Below are positions 1-6,552 of a stretch of DNA of 6,659 nt, piece after piece (the stretch's first letter is position 1; every line of letters starts with the position of its first letter). The translations under genes and the position numbers were made by a program. The stretch is taken from contig DAOVLG010000098.1 of the NCBI GenBank assembly GCA_030631385.1, forward strand, positions 1 to 6,659, read 5' to 3'. Under the pieces are notes generated by a model. That model saw only the letters and a program-made list of their open reading frames with translations. It had not been told where the DNA came from and did not search any database. Origin of the DNA: Candidatus Coatesiibacteriota bacterium (GTDB lineage Bacteria; RBG-13-66-14).

Positions 1-23
1 CGCTCAAAGCACCTCCCGCCCCG

Positions 24-1310
24 TTAAACCCTCTTTTTCGACATCCGTTCGAGTTCGCGCCAGGCGATGTCCTTCCGCAGGGTCTTCCCCTCGAACCGGA
101 TCTTCTCCGCCCGCCGGTAGGCGTTGTGAACCGCGGCGTTGATGGTGGCTCCCATGCCGGTCACCCCCAGGACACGGCCGCCGTTGGTAACGACCTTCCC
201 CTCACTCAGCTTGGTGCCAGAGTGAAAGGCGACGCTGATGTAGTCATCCTTCCCGATGCCGGTGATCTCGTAGCCGGTTTGGATCCGCCCCGGGTAGCCC
301 TCACTGGCCAGGACCACGCAGGCCGCCTTCTTCTTCGTCAGGTTGACTCGTCTGACGGGAAGGTGACCCGTGGCGGCGGCGTAGAGGAGCATCAGCAGAT
401 CGTCGGCGATCCGGGGGACGATGGCCTGGGTCTCTGGATCGCCGAAGCGACAGTTGTACTCGATCACGTAGGGCCCGTCCATGGTGAGCATCAGCCCCAC
501 GTAGAGCATCCCGGCATACGGATCGCCGATGGCCTCCATCCCCTTTAGCGTCGGGGTGATGATGGTCCGCATCATGTGGGAGATGGATTCGGAGTTGACG
601 ATGGAGACCGGCGAGTACGAGCCCATCCCCCCGGTGTTGGGACCGGTGTCTCCCTCGCCGATGCGCTTGTAATCCTGGGCGGTGGCGAGGATGCAGGTCT
701 CGCCCCGACCATCGGTGAGTACGAAGAGGGAAACTTCCTCGCCGTGGAGGAACTCCTCGATGACCACCGTCCGCCCGGCCTGGCCGAAGGCCTCACGCGT
801 GAGCATCGCGTCCACGGCCTTCTCGAGCTTGGCCGGCGTCTCGCAGATGAGCGAGCCCTTCCCGCCCGCCAGACCGTCCGCCTTCACTACCAGGGGGAGG
901 TGGTGGGTGTTGCCGAAGTGCCAGGCGGCGTTGAAATCGTCGAAGACGCCGAACTCAGCCGTGGGGACACCCACCGAGGCCATGAGTTCCTTGGCGAAGG
1001 CCTTCGAGGACTCGAGACGGGCCGCTCCGGCGGTGGGCCCGAAGATGGTGAGCCCCGCACGCTGGAACTCGTCCACGATCCCCCCGGCGAGGGGAGCCTC
1101 GGAACCCACGATGGTGAGGTCTATCGCCGCCCCGCGGGCGAAGTCCACCAGCGTGCCGAGCTCATCCCCGGGCAGCGGTGGAATCTCGGCGATATCGGCG
1201 ATCCCCGCATTACCGGGGTAAGCGTACAGTTTCTCCAACCGCGGGGAGCGGGAGACACCCCAGCCCAGGGCGTGTTCCCTCCCCCCCTTACCAACGATAA
1301 AGACGCGCAT
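24..1310 (-). CDS. purD: Phosphoribosylamine--glycine ligase (GAR synthetase)
   Basis: Cytoplasmic enzyme of de novo purine synthesis that joins 5-phosphoribosylamine and glycine with ATP to give GAR. The protein has 428 residues, the usual full length for PurD. The N-terminal domain opens with VGKGGREHAL (6-15) and PGNAG (32-36), and GSEAPLAGG lies at 69-77. The ATP-grasp core carries SSKAFAKELM (101-110), VVKADGLAGGKG (141-152), the acidic VIEEFLHGEE (183-192), DTGPNTGGMGSYSP (221-234) and the metal-site block EYNCRFGDPETQ (284-295). The C-terminal domain shows HSGT (363-366) and TNGGRVLGVT (375-384). The family usually has a second small residue where K8 stands in the glycine-rich loop. 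The end motif LRKDIAWREL is slightly divergent, but nothing looks broken. The start ATG is preceded by TGAGG at a suitable distance. The gene begins 29 bases after purH stops, so the two are almost certainly one transcript. No terminator is visible in the 23 bases left after the stop. Confidence 0.97.
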   Translation of the reverse strand: MRVFIVGKGGREHALGWGVSRSPRLEKLYAYPGNAGIADIAEIPPLPGDELGTLVDFARGAAIDLTIVGSEAPLAGGIVDEFQRAGLTIFGPTAGAARLESSKAFAKELMASVGVPTAEFGVFDDFNAAWHFGNTHHLPLVVKADGLAGGKGSLICETPAKLEKAVDAMLTREAFGQAGRTVVIEEFLHGEEVSLFVLTDGRGETCILATAQDYKRIGEGDTGPNTGGMGSYSPVSIVNSESISHMMRTIITPTLKGMEAIGDPYAGMLYVGLMLTMDGPYVIEYNCRFGDPETQAIVPRIADDLLMLLYAAATGHLPVRRVNLTKKKAACVVLASEGYPGRIQTGYEITGIGKDDYISVAFHSGTKLSEGKVVTNGGRVLGVTGMGATINAAVHNAYRRAEKIRFEGKTLRKDIAWRELERMSKKRV

Positions 1311-1339
1311 TTACGGCCTCATCGGAGCGTCTGTCCCGA

Positions 1340-2875
1340 TTAGTGCCTGAAATGCCGGGTTCCGGTGAAGATCATGGCGGCGCCGGCTCTGTTCGCGGCC
1401 TCGACGACGGCCTCGTCCCCCTTGGAGCCCCCGGGCTGGATGATGGCGGTGACCCCCGCTCCGGTCAACGCCTCCACCCCGTCGGGCATGGGGAAGAAGG
1501 CGTCGGAAGCCGCCACCGAACCGGATGCCCGCTCACCAGCCTTTCTCACCGCGATGATCGCCGAGTCAACCCGGCTCATCTGACCAGCGCCGACACCGAC
1601 CAGCCAGCACGAGCCGTCATCCACCCGCCGGGCCAGGACGACGGCGTTGCTCTTGACGTGCTTTACCGCGCGCCAGGCGAAACGGAGCGCCGACCACTCC
1701 CGTTCCGTGGGGGTGCGTTCGGTCGCCACCCGCTCCTCGGCGGACCATTCGTCATCCACCCCTTGGACCAAAAGGCCGCCGGGGATGAAACGCCCCTCGA
1801 AGCCGCGGGACGACCCGGTATCATCCAGGGCGACAAAGCGCCTCTGCTTCTTCCTTGTTAACAGATCCAGAACGCCCGGAGCGTAATCCGGCGCCACGGC
1901 GCATTCGATGAAACGCGTCTTGTGGATCAGCTCCGCGGTCTTTTTGTCTATCACCCGGTTGAGGGCGATGACCGAACCGAAGGCCGACATGGGATCCCCC
2001 TCGAGGGCCAGTTCGTAGGCCCGTTCGAGGGTGGACGCCGAGGCCAGGCCGCAGGGGTTGGTGTGCTTGATGACGGCGGCGGCGGGCCCGTCGAAATCGC
2101 AGACCGCCTTCCACGCCGCGGAGAGGTCCCAGTAGTTGTTGAAACTCAAGGGCTTGCCCGAGAGCTGTTCCGCCGCACCCAGCCCCCCCTTACCCCCGAT
2201 GGGCAGGTAGAGCGCCGCCGGCTGGTGGGGGTTCTCGCCGTAGCGCAGCTCGCGGCCCTTCCGGTAGGCGGTGATGTACAGCTCGGGGAGTCCGCCGTCC
2301 TCGATCAAATAGTTGGTGATGACGGCGTCGTAGGCGGCGGTGTGGGCGAAGGCCTTGGCGGCCAAGGTGCGCCTGTGTTCGAGGGTCACGCCGCCTTTGG
2401 TGATCTGTTCCAAAACGGTCCGGTAGTCGGCGGGGTCGCAGACGGTGATCACGTGGTCGAAGTTCTTGGCCGCCGCCCGTAAAAGGGCCACCCCGCCGAT
2501 GTCTATCTGCTCAACGGCCTCCGTCGGGGCGGCTCCCGAGGACACCGTTTCGGCGAAGGGGTAGAGGTTCACCACCACCAGGTCTATCTCCACCGTGCCG
2601 ATCCGCTCCAGATCCTTTTTATCGGCGACGGTCCGCCGGGAGAGTATCCCCCCGTGGATGCGCGGGTGCAGGGTTTTGACCCTCCCGCCGAGGATCTCCG
2701 GAGAGCCGGTGTAATCCGCCACTTCGATCACCGAGAGGCCGGCCTCGCGCAGAACGCCGGCGGTACCGCCGGTGGAGAGCAGATCGACACCCTTGAGACG
2801 GTGGAGAAAGTCCACCAGTCCGGTTTTGTCGGATACGCTGGCCAGGGCTCGGCGTGGGGTTAGTCGGTCGGACAT
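1340..2875 (-). CDS. purH: Bifunctional AICAR transformylase / IMP cyclohydrolase
   Basis: Catalyses the last two steps to IMP: formylation of AICAR with 10-formyl-THF, then ring closure of FAICAR. With the start at 2875 the protein has 511 residues, typical for PurH. The N-terminal MGS-like cyclohydrolase domain (about 1-195) shows RALASVSDKTG (9-19), LLSTGGT (32-38), GGRVKTLHPRIHGGIL (63-78) and DLVVVNLYPF (98-107). The transformylase domain shows RYGENPHQ (211-218), LSFNNYWDL (243-251), KHTNPCG (270-276) with the catalytic Lys270-His271 pair, SAFGSVIALN (297-306), KHVKSNAVVLA (405-415) and the terminal block QPGGSKGDE...FTGTRHFRH. The reading frame stays open 60 codons further upstream to 3055, but that extension has no family resemblance and crosses a likely promoter, so I use the ATG directly before SDRLTPRRALASVSD. 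Its ribosome binding site (GGGTGGG, about 8 bases upstream) is weak. The next gene, purD, follows after 29 bases. Confidence 0.97.
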   Translation of the reverse strand: MSDRLTPRRALASVSDKTGLVDFLHRLKGVDLLSTGGTAGVLREAGLSVIEVADYTGSPEILGGRVKTLHPRIHGGILSRRTVADKKDLERIGTVEIDLVVVNLYPFAETVSSGAAPTEAVEQIDIGGVALLRAAAKNFDHVITVCDPADYRTVLEQITKGGVTLEHRRTLAAKAFAHTAAYDAVITNYLIEDGGLPELYITAYRKGRELRYGENPHQPAALYLPIGGKGGLGAAEQLSGKPLSFNNYWDLSAAWKAVCDFDGPAAAVIKHTNPCGLASASTLERAYELALEGDPMSAFGSVIALNRVIDKKTAELIHKTRFIECAVAPDYAPGVLDLLTRKKQRRFVALDDTGSSRGFEGRFIPGGLLVQGVDDEWSAEERVATERTPTEREWSALRFAWRAVKHVKSNAVVLARRVDDGSCWLVGVGAGQMSRVDSAIIAVRKAGERASGSVAASDAFFPMPDGVEALTGAGVTAIIQPGGSKGDEAVVEAANRAGAAMIFTGTRHFRH

Positions 2876-2974
2876 CGTGGCAACCCACCCAAGCGGTTGG
2901 AGGAACTTTTCTAAAAACAGGCGAAAGCTGGACGGGACCAACTTCAACCCGCGTCCGGTGATGCGGGGCGACGT

Positions 2975-3003
2975 ATTGTAACATAAAGCCGGCACAGCGT
3001 CAG
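2975..3003 (-). promoter_or_regulatory. Probable purH promoter
   Basis: On the minus strand CTGACG (3003-2998) and TACAAT (2980-2975) are separated by exactly 17 bases, matching 4 of 6 and 5 of 6 consensus positions for a sigma70-type promoter. It sits in the 207-base gap between the small membrane gene and purH and would give a leader of roughly 90 bases. I see no ZTP (pfl) or purine riboswitch core in that leader. This is a prediction from motif and spacing only. Confidence 0.5.
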
Positions 3004-3082
3004 CAGGCCCGGCGGCCTTCCCGGCCGAGGGGACCGTAGGGTTATCGGGGACCACCTCGCCGGCCGGTGCGAAGCGGGATTT

Positions 3083-3442
3083 CTACCCTTTCTCCTCAGT
3101 CCCGGGCTTCCCTTTGAACATCTGCTCGACGTTCTTGGCTCCCAGCCACCGGACGACCGTCTCCTCTGTCTCGTCCACCGGATCGCCGCGCAGGCGCTGA
3201 CGCCGTCTCACCCAGGCGGCTGCCAGGTAACGGTAGATGGGGGAGAGGTAGACGGCGTCCAAGGTCACCGAGAGGCCGAAGATGACCGTGAAGGCCAGCT
3301 CGCCCTGGGTGAAGCCCGTCCGGATCCCGTGGACGACGGCGAAGACGACCCCGACGAGCCCCACCACCATCAGGGTCCAGAGGGCGATGCGCCCCTCCTT
3401 CTCGAGACGGCGGCGGTACGCCTCGTACTCGGATTTACCCAT
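3083..3442 (-). CDS. Small two-helix inner membrane protein, function unknown
   Basis: A 119-residue protein I do not recognise. It starts with a charged, Arg/Glu-rich stretch (1-18, including EAYRRRLEKEGR). One hydrophobic helix spans about 20-40 (ALWTLMVVGLVGVVFAVV) and a second about 48-70. Between them is a short polar loop (HGIRTGFTQGE). A strongly basic segment RRRQRLR follows (79-85), then a soluble acidic tail with EQMFKGKPG near the end. The positive-inside rule predicts both ends in the cytoplasm. The start is supported by a good ribosome binding site (GGGAGGAG, ending 3 bases before the ATG) and by a near-consensus promoter upstream. It is the first gene before purH and purD on the same strand, but the 207-base gap with its own predicted promoter argues against a tight functional bond. 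Expression is likely, function is open. Confidence 0.8.
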   Translation of the reverse strand: MGKSEYEAYRRRLEKEGRIALWTLMVVGLVGVVFAVVHGIRTGFTQGELAFTVIFGLSVTLDAVYLSPIYRYLAAAWVRRRQRLRGDPVDETEETVVRWLGAKNVEQMFKGKPGTEEKG

Positions 3443-3502
3443 CCGCTCCTCCCTGGATTTTACCGTTTTCTTTAAGCGCGTGACATGGCCTAAACCTCGA
3501 TA

Positions 3503-3531
3503 AATATAGAGCCCCGCTTGGTGGGTGTCAA
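3503..3531 (-). promoter_or_regulatory. Strong sigma70-type promoter for the minus-strand unit
   Basis: On the minus strand a perfect TTGACA (3531-3526) is followed after exactly 17 bases by TATATT (3508-3503), 5 of 6 positions of the -10 consensus. Transcription would begin near 3496, giving a leader of about 54 bases before the membrane protein start at 3442. Read-through could carry on into purH and purD, since no terminator is visible after the membrane gene. The -35 element lies only about 12 bases from that of the oppositely directed promoter. Confidence 0.75.
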
Positions 3532-3542
3532 GGAGCGCCCCT

Positions 3543-3570
3543 TTCGCATCTCCCCCCGACGGGCTATAAT
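3543..3570 (+). promoter_or_regulatory. Probable promoter for the secreted protein-nadA unit
   Basis: A perfect TATAAT (3565-3570) stands 16 bases after TTCGCA (3543-3548), which matches 4 of 6 positions of the -35 consensus. Transcription would begin near 3577, about 47 bases before the ATG at 3624. The -10 element is strong and the -35 weak, which would fit a promoter of moderate strength or one helped by an activator. It is back to back with the minus-strand promoter. Confidence 0.6.
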
Positions 3571-3623
3571 GTACCCAGGAGAACCAAAAACCTCCACCCC
3601 AATACCCTTCGGAGGGTTGAGCG

Positions 3624-4427
3624 ATGCGACGAGTCGGCGTTTTTCTCCTGATCGGAGCCTGCGGGGTCCCGGCCTTCGAACTGATCCCCTGGGAGGTCGG
3701 GCAGTGGACCTCCTACGCCGATGCGGGCGGGGAGGTCGGTTTCTCCGCCGCCCTGCTGGAGCTGCCCGAAGGCTCAGATGGGCTCTGGTTGCAAATCGAG
3801 ATAGAGCTCCCCGAGACAGGCCATGTCGTCGTCCAGATCGCCTTGAAAGAGGAGGGTGCGGAATTCATCCAGCGGGACGTAGCGGAGCACATCGAAGAAC
3901 CCGCGGAGGCGGAGGAGTTCCTCGGAGATTTCCGATCCCTGTTCACCTACTACGAGAACTTCGGTGGGGATATACGCCTCGGGGTGGATTCACCCGAATT
4001 GGGGGATCGGGTTGTCCTCACGGTTGAGCCGGAGATCCTCCGCGAGTTCGTGGAGGTCTTCGCCGAGTTAGGTGAGGCGTTCGAACCCACCACGTCCGAG
4101 CCCGTCGAGTTCGAGGACGAGGTGGAGGTCCGTGTCCCCGCCGGAACCTTCACCTGCCGGAAGATCGCCTCTGGTTCGGGCGCCGCCTGGTACGCCGAGG
4201 AGGTGCCGCTCTTCGGCATCGTCCGCCTTGGGTTCCCCGACGAGTACGGGGACGAGGATGTAATCGTGGAGCTTACCGATTTCGGTCTCACCGGCGCCGC
4301 CGATTCCCTCGCCGGATGGCCCGATCCCTTACCCCTGGAAACCTTCATCGAATTCTTGAAGACGGGACAGGAGTACGAGCCCTACACCGACGAGGAGACC
4401 CTGGGCAACAAGAAGCCCAGAGGGTAA
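3624..4427 (+). CDS. Secreted or lipoprotein-like acidic protein with DUF3108-like C-terminal part
   Basis: A 267-residue protein with a short export signal: MRR, a hydrophobic stretch VGVFLLIGA, then Cys13. IGAC resembles a lipobox, but the signal is unusually short, so plain secretion is also possible. An in-frame TGA two codons before the ATG rules out a longer N-terminus. GGAGG lies 8 bases upstream. After the signal, VGQWTSYADAGGEVGF (25-40) opens a predicted beta-rich domain. The middle is strongly acidic with probable helices (EEPAEAEEFLGDF). Residues 163-222 carry VRVPAGTFTCRKI, WYAEEVPLFGIVRLGF and VELTDFGLTGA. This order, an 'x-PAGTF-x-C' strand followed by 'W-Y-x-x-x-VP-x-x-GIV', recalls DUF3108-like envelope beta proteins. 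That assignment is from memory and uncertain. The likely location is the periplasm or outer membrane. nadA follows 36 bases later with no terminator between, so the two are probably one transcript, without an obvious shared role. Confidence 0.8.
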   Translation: MRRVGVFLLIGACGVPAFELIPWEVGQWTSYADAGGEVGFSAALLELPEGSDGLWLQIEIELPETGHVVVQIALKEEGAEFIQRDVAEHIEEPAEAEEFLGDFRSLFTYYENFGGDIRLGVDSPELGDRVVLTVEPEILREFVEVFAELGEAFEPTTSEPVEFEDEVEVRVPAGTFTCRKIASGSGAAWYAEEVPLFGIVRLGFPDEYGDEDVIVELTDFGLTGAADSLAGWPDPLPLETFIEFLKTGQEYEPYTDEETLGNKKPRG

Positions 4428-4463
4428 AGTGCTGATGTGGTAAATTATGCGCTGAGGGAAGAA

Positions 4464-5417
4464 ATGCACACGCCGCCCGAGAAGAGCTTCATGCTGACCG
4501 AGATCGCCCGCCTGCGCGGGGAGGGCAACGCCATCATCCTGGCACACAACTACCAGCTCCCCGAGGTCCAGGCCGTGGCCGACCTCACCGGTGATTCGCT
4601 CGGTCTGGCCCGTCAGGCCGCCGAGACCGACGCCGAGGTGATCGTCCTCTGCGGCGTCGAGTTCATGGCCGAGACGGCGGCCATCCTCTGCCCGGACAGG
4701 CGCGTGCTCCTGCCCGAGCTCCACGCCGGCTGCCCCATGGCCGACATGATCACCGCCGACGACGTCCGCGAGGCCAAAGAGAAGACCCCGGAGCTCTACG
4801 TCGTCACCTACGTGAACTCCACCGCCGAGGTGAAGGCCGTCTCCGATGTCTGCTGCACCAGCGCCAACGCGGTGGAGATTCTCACCAAGGCCCCCGCGGA
4901 CCGGCCCGTCCTCTTCTGCCCCGACCGTCACCTGGGCGAGTGGGCCGCCCTCCAGGTCGGCCGAACCGACATCGGCCTCTACCCCGGAAAGGCCGACATC
5001 CGCCTCTGGCCCGGCTTCTGCCCCACCCACCATCGTCTCACCTTAGAGGACTTACGACGCGTTAAAAAGGCCCACCCCGAGGCCAAGGTCATGGTCCATC
5101 CCGAGTGCCGCCTCGAGGTCTGCGAGTCGGCTGACGTGACGACCTCGACGAGCGGGATGCTAACCTACCCGGCCGAGGTTGAGGCCACCGAATTCATCGT
5201 CGGCACCGAGGTGGGCATGCTGGACCCGCTCCGACGGATGTATCCGGCCAAAAACTTCTATCCCGCCGCCGCGGAGAAGATGGTCTGCTGGAACATGAAG
5301 GTGACCGACCTGGAGAGCGTGTACAACTCCCTGGCCCAGGACCGCTACCAGATCGCCGTGCCGAGGGAGATCGCCGATCCCGCCCGCCGGGCCATCCAGC
5401 GGATGCTCTCCGGATAA
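4464..5417 (+). CDS. nadA: Quinolinate synthase
   Basis: Cytoplasmic [4Fe-4S] enzyme of de novo NAD synthesis that condenses iminoaspartate with dihydroxyacetone phosphate to quinolinate. From the ATG at 4464 the protein has 317 residues, in the usual range. It contains ILAHNYQLPE (25-34), DLTGDSLGLA (40-49), GVEFMAETA (64-72), GCPMADMI (89-96), VTYVNSTAEVKA (114-125), CTSANAVEIL (131-140), CPDRHLGEW (152-160), HPECRLEVCESAD, IVGTEVGML and CWNMKVTDLESV. The three cluster-ligand cysteines expected from the family are present: C90 (GCPMAD), C186 (GFCPTHH) and C275 (MVCWNMK). A GTG at 4437 would add nine residues, but GAGG six bases before the ATG at 4464 makes that start likelier. A later ATG at 4491 would also leave the core intact. 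No nadB or nadC is in the window. The gene probably shares the promoter near 3565 with the preceding secreted-protein gene. Confidence 0.96.
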   Translation: MHTPPEKSFMLTEIARLRGEGNAIILAHNYQLPEVQAVADLTGDSLGLARQAAETDAEVIVLCGVEFMAETAAILCPDRRVLLPELHAGCPMADMITADDVREAKEKTPELYVVTYVNSTAEVKAVSDVCCTSANAVEILTKAPADRPVLFCPDRHLGEWAALQVGRTDIGLYPGKADIRLWPGFCPTHHRLTLEDLRRVKKAHPEAKVMVHPECRLEVCESADVTTSTSGMLTYPAEVEATEFIVGTEVGMLDPLRRMYPAKNFYPAAAEKMVCWNMKVTDLESVYNSLAQDRYQIAVPREIADPARRAIQRMLSG

Positions 5418-5424
5418 TCCAACG

Positions 5425-5444
5425 AAATAGTTTCCCCACTATTT
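5425..5444. promoter_or_regulatory. Inverted repeat upstream of promoter, possible operator
   Basis: AAATAGT (5425-5431) and ACTATTT (5438-5444) form a perfect 7-base inverted repeat around TTCCCC. It ends 3 bases before the -35 element of the promoter at 5448, the usual place for an activator or repressor dimer. It also lies 8 bases after the nadA stop, so a weak stem-loop at the nadA mRNA end is the alternative. The stem is AT-rich and no T-run follows, which argues against a standard intrinsic terminator. Confidence 0.4.
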
Positions 5445-5447
5445 AGC

Positions 5448-5476
5448 TTGAAATACGAAAAGTGGTGACGTATAAT
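5448..5476 (+). promoter_or_regulatory. Near-consensus strong promoter of the secreted protein gene
   Basis: TTGAAA (5448-5453), a 17-base spacer and a perfect TATAAT (5471-5476) match 11 of 12 consensus positions. Transcription would begin near 5483, giving a leader of about 38 bases. The leader ends with AAAGGAGA (5508-5515), which puts GGAG 6 bases before the ATG. Promoter and ribosome binding site together predict high expression. The region is clearly more AT-rich than the genes around it. Confidence 0.82.
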
Positions 5477-5520
5477 GCAGTTAACCGGTAGTAATTAGCC
5501 AAACCTGAAAGGAGAGAGCT

Positions 5521-6489
5521 ATGCGTAAGATTCTGTTAGTGCTCTTGGCGTTGGGGGTTGTGGCCTTCGCCGCCGAGTACCAGTTCTCGACCGGTACCTG
5601 GGACCAGACCCCCGACATGGCCGGCAGCTCGGACGGCTGGGGCGAGTGGTTCGTCACCGTCTTCGAGAACGACACCGGCGATGACGTCGACATCACCGAG
5701 CTGGGCATGCCCTGCTGCGGACCGGCCTCGGGCGACTACGGCTGGGTGGTCTGGTACGACGTGGGCGGAATGGACCCGCCTCCGGGCAATCCATACAGCG
5801 CCGATGACTACGGTCCCTACACCCCGGAGAGTCCATCCGACTACACCGTCTACACCTACGTGGACCTCTCCGAGGAGGAGTTGGTAGTCGAAGACGGCAC
5901 CTACTTCAACATCGGTTACGACAACACCTACCTGGGCGGCCAGATCTACTACAACGACTACCCCTCCTGGGCCTGGTACTCGGGCTACTGGGATCCCGAG
6001 TCCAGCTGGGGCCGCACCGACCTCATCCAGTGCCGCGCCGAGACCTTCATCACCGAGACCGATCCGCCCTACGTTGACGGACTGGACCCGGCCGACGGCG
6101 ACACCGAGGTGCCGGTAGACTCCCCCATCGTCTTCCACTGCAAGGATGACGACTCCGGCATTGACATCACCACCATTGACTTCAGCGTCCAGGACACCAG
6201 CCTGAGCGGAGGCTTAGTCGTCAGCGCCAGCGCCGCGCTGAGCACCCACACATCCCCGGCCCGGACCCTGCCCGGCGATCTGGACATTGACGACACCGAC
6301 ATCAACGACGTCGTCTGCACCTGGACCGGAGATGATGATTTCCTCATAGGCGAGGTCATCACCTGCACCGTGGCCGGCACCCTGGCCGACAACCAGGGCA
6401 ACGAGCTGGGCGACGACTTCGTCTGGACCTTCGACATCGAGGGCGCCGTCGAGGACACCACCTGGGGCCAGATCAAGAGCGTGTACTAG
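5521..6489 (+). CDS. Secreted Tyr/Trp-rich protein with C-terminal Big_5-like Ig domain
   Basis: A 322-residue exported protein. A classic signal peptide covers 1-17 (MRKILLVLLALGVVAFA, cleavage expected after AFA). Residues 18-178 are an unrecognised, probably beta-rich domain, very rich in aromatics and acids: I count 23 Tyr, Trp or Phe among residues 72-165. From about 181, DPPYVDGLDPADGDTEVPVD then SPIVFHCKDDDSGID, and later LADNQGNELGDDFVWTFDI, follow the pattern of bacterial Ig-like domains of the Big_5 (SbsA-like) type ('P-x-dG...v...I...F...ld...G...l...WtF'). The chain ends with TTWGQIKSVY, a short tail I associate, from memory only, with surface proteins of several uncultivated phyla. 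Six cysteines (65, 66, 171, 207, 266, 282) could form disulfides outside the cell. The likely place is the cell surface or periplasm. It has its own strong promoter and a following terminator, so it is monocistronic. The function is unknown, and structural or adhesive roles are only guesses. Confidence 0.85.
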   Translation: MRKILLVLLALGVVAFAAEYQFSTGTWDQTPDMAGSSDGWGEWFVTVFENDTGDDVDITELGMPCCGPASGDYGWVVWYDVGGMDPPPGNPYSADDYGPYTPESPSDYTVYTYVDLSEEELVVEDGTYFNIGYDNTYLGGQIYYNDYPSWAWYSGYWDPESSWGRTDLIQCRAETFITETDPPYVDGLDPADGDTEVPVDSPIVFHCKDDDSGIDITTIDFSVQDTSLSGGLVVSASAALSTHTSPARTLPGDLDIDDTDINDVVCTWTGDDDFLIGEVITCTVAGTLADNQGNELGDDFVWTFDIEGAVEDTTWGQIKSVY

Positions 6490-6517
6490 CACCGCTCCGC
6501 GATTCACCAGCGTAATG

Positions 6518-6544
6518 AAGAGGAACCCCGCGGGGTTCCTCTTT
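6518..6544 (+). terminator. Intrinsic terminator after the secreted protein gene
   Basis: A perfect 26-base palindrome (6518-6543), AAGAGGAACCC on the left and GGGTTCCTCTT on the right, folds into an 11-base-pair stem with a CGCG loop, starting 28 bases after the stop. Only three T residues are in the tail, and two of them lie in the stem, so the T-run is short. The symmetry means it could also act on the minus strand. Confidence 0.7.
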
Positions 6545-6552
6545 CATATGTC

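Noticed and set aside
576..1343. Long open frames opposite purD and purH, such as 576-1343 and 1922-2482 on the plus strand
   Set aside because: They lie entirely or almost entirely antisense to well-conserved enzymes, have Gly/Arg/Pro-rich compositions typical of GC-rich shadow frames, and have no ribosome binding sites or recognisable motifs.
3013..3027. CGGCC-TTCCC-GGCCG hairpin between the membrane gene and purH
   Set aside because: It has only five base pairs and no T-run on either side, so it is not convincing as a terminator in such GC-rich DNA.
2876..3055. 60-residue N-terminal extension of purH, open to 3055
   Set aside because: PurH proteins begin near the RRALASVSDKTG motif. The extension has no family resemblance, runs across a likely promoter, and the 511-residue form is already full length.
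3211..3219. CCCAGGCGG, on the minus strand CCGCCTGGG, resembling the ZTP riboswitch core
   Set aside because: It lies inside the coding sequence of the small membrane protein (AAWVRR region), far from the purH leader, and the rest of the pfl motif is missing.
3455..3475. PurR-like sequence (AAGAAAACGGTAAAAT on the minus strand) in the leader of the minus-strand unit
   Set aside because: Only the left half resembles the E. coli PurR box. The right half lacks the dyad, and the organism is not a known relative.
3472..3486. Four-codon mini-ORF (ATG TCA CGC GCT TAA) in the leader of the membrane gene, minus strand
   Set aside because: It has no ribosome binding site and no regulatory codon pattern. 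It is expected by chance.
4329..5033. 234-codon open frame antisense to nadA
   Set aside because: It is a shadow of the nadA codon pattern (repeated Gly-Val-Asp-Leu). nadA is unambiguous on the other strand.
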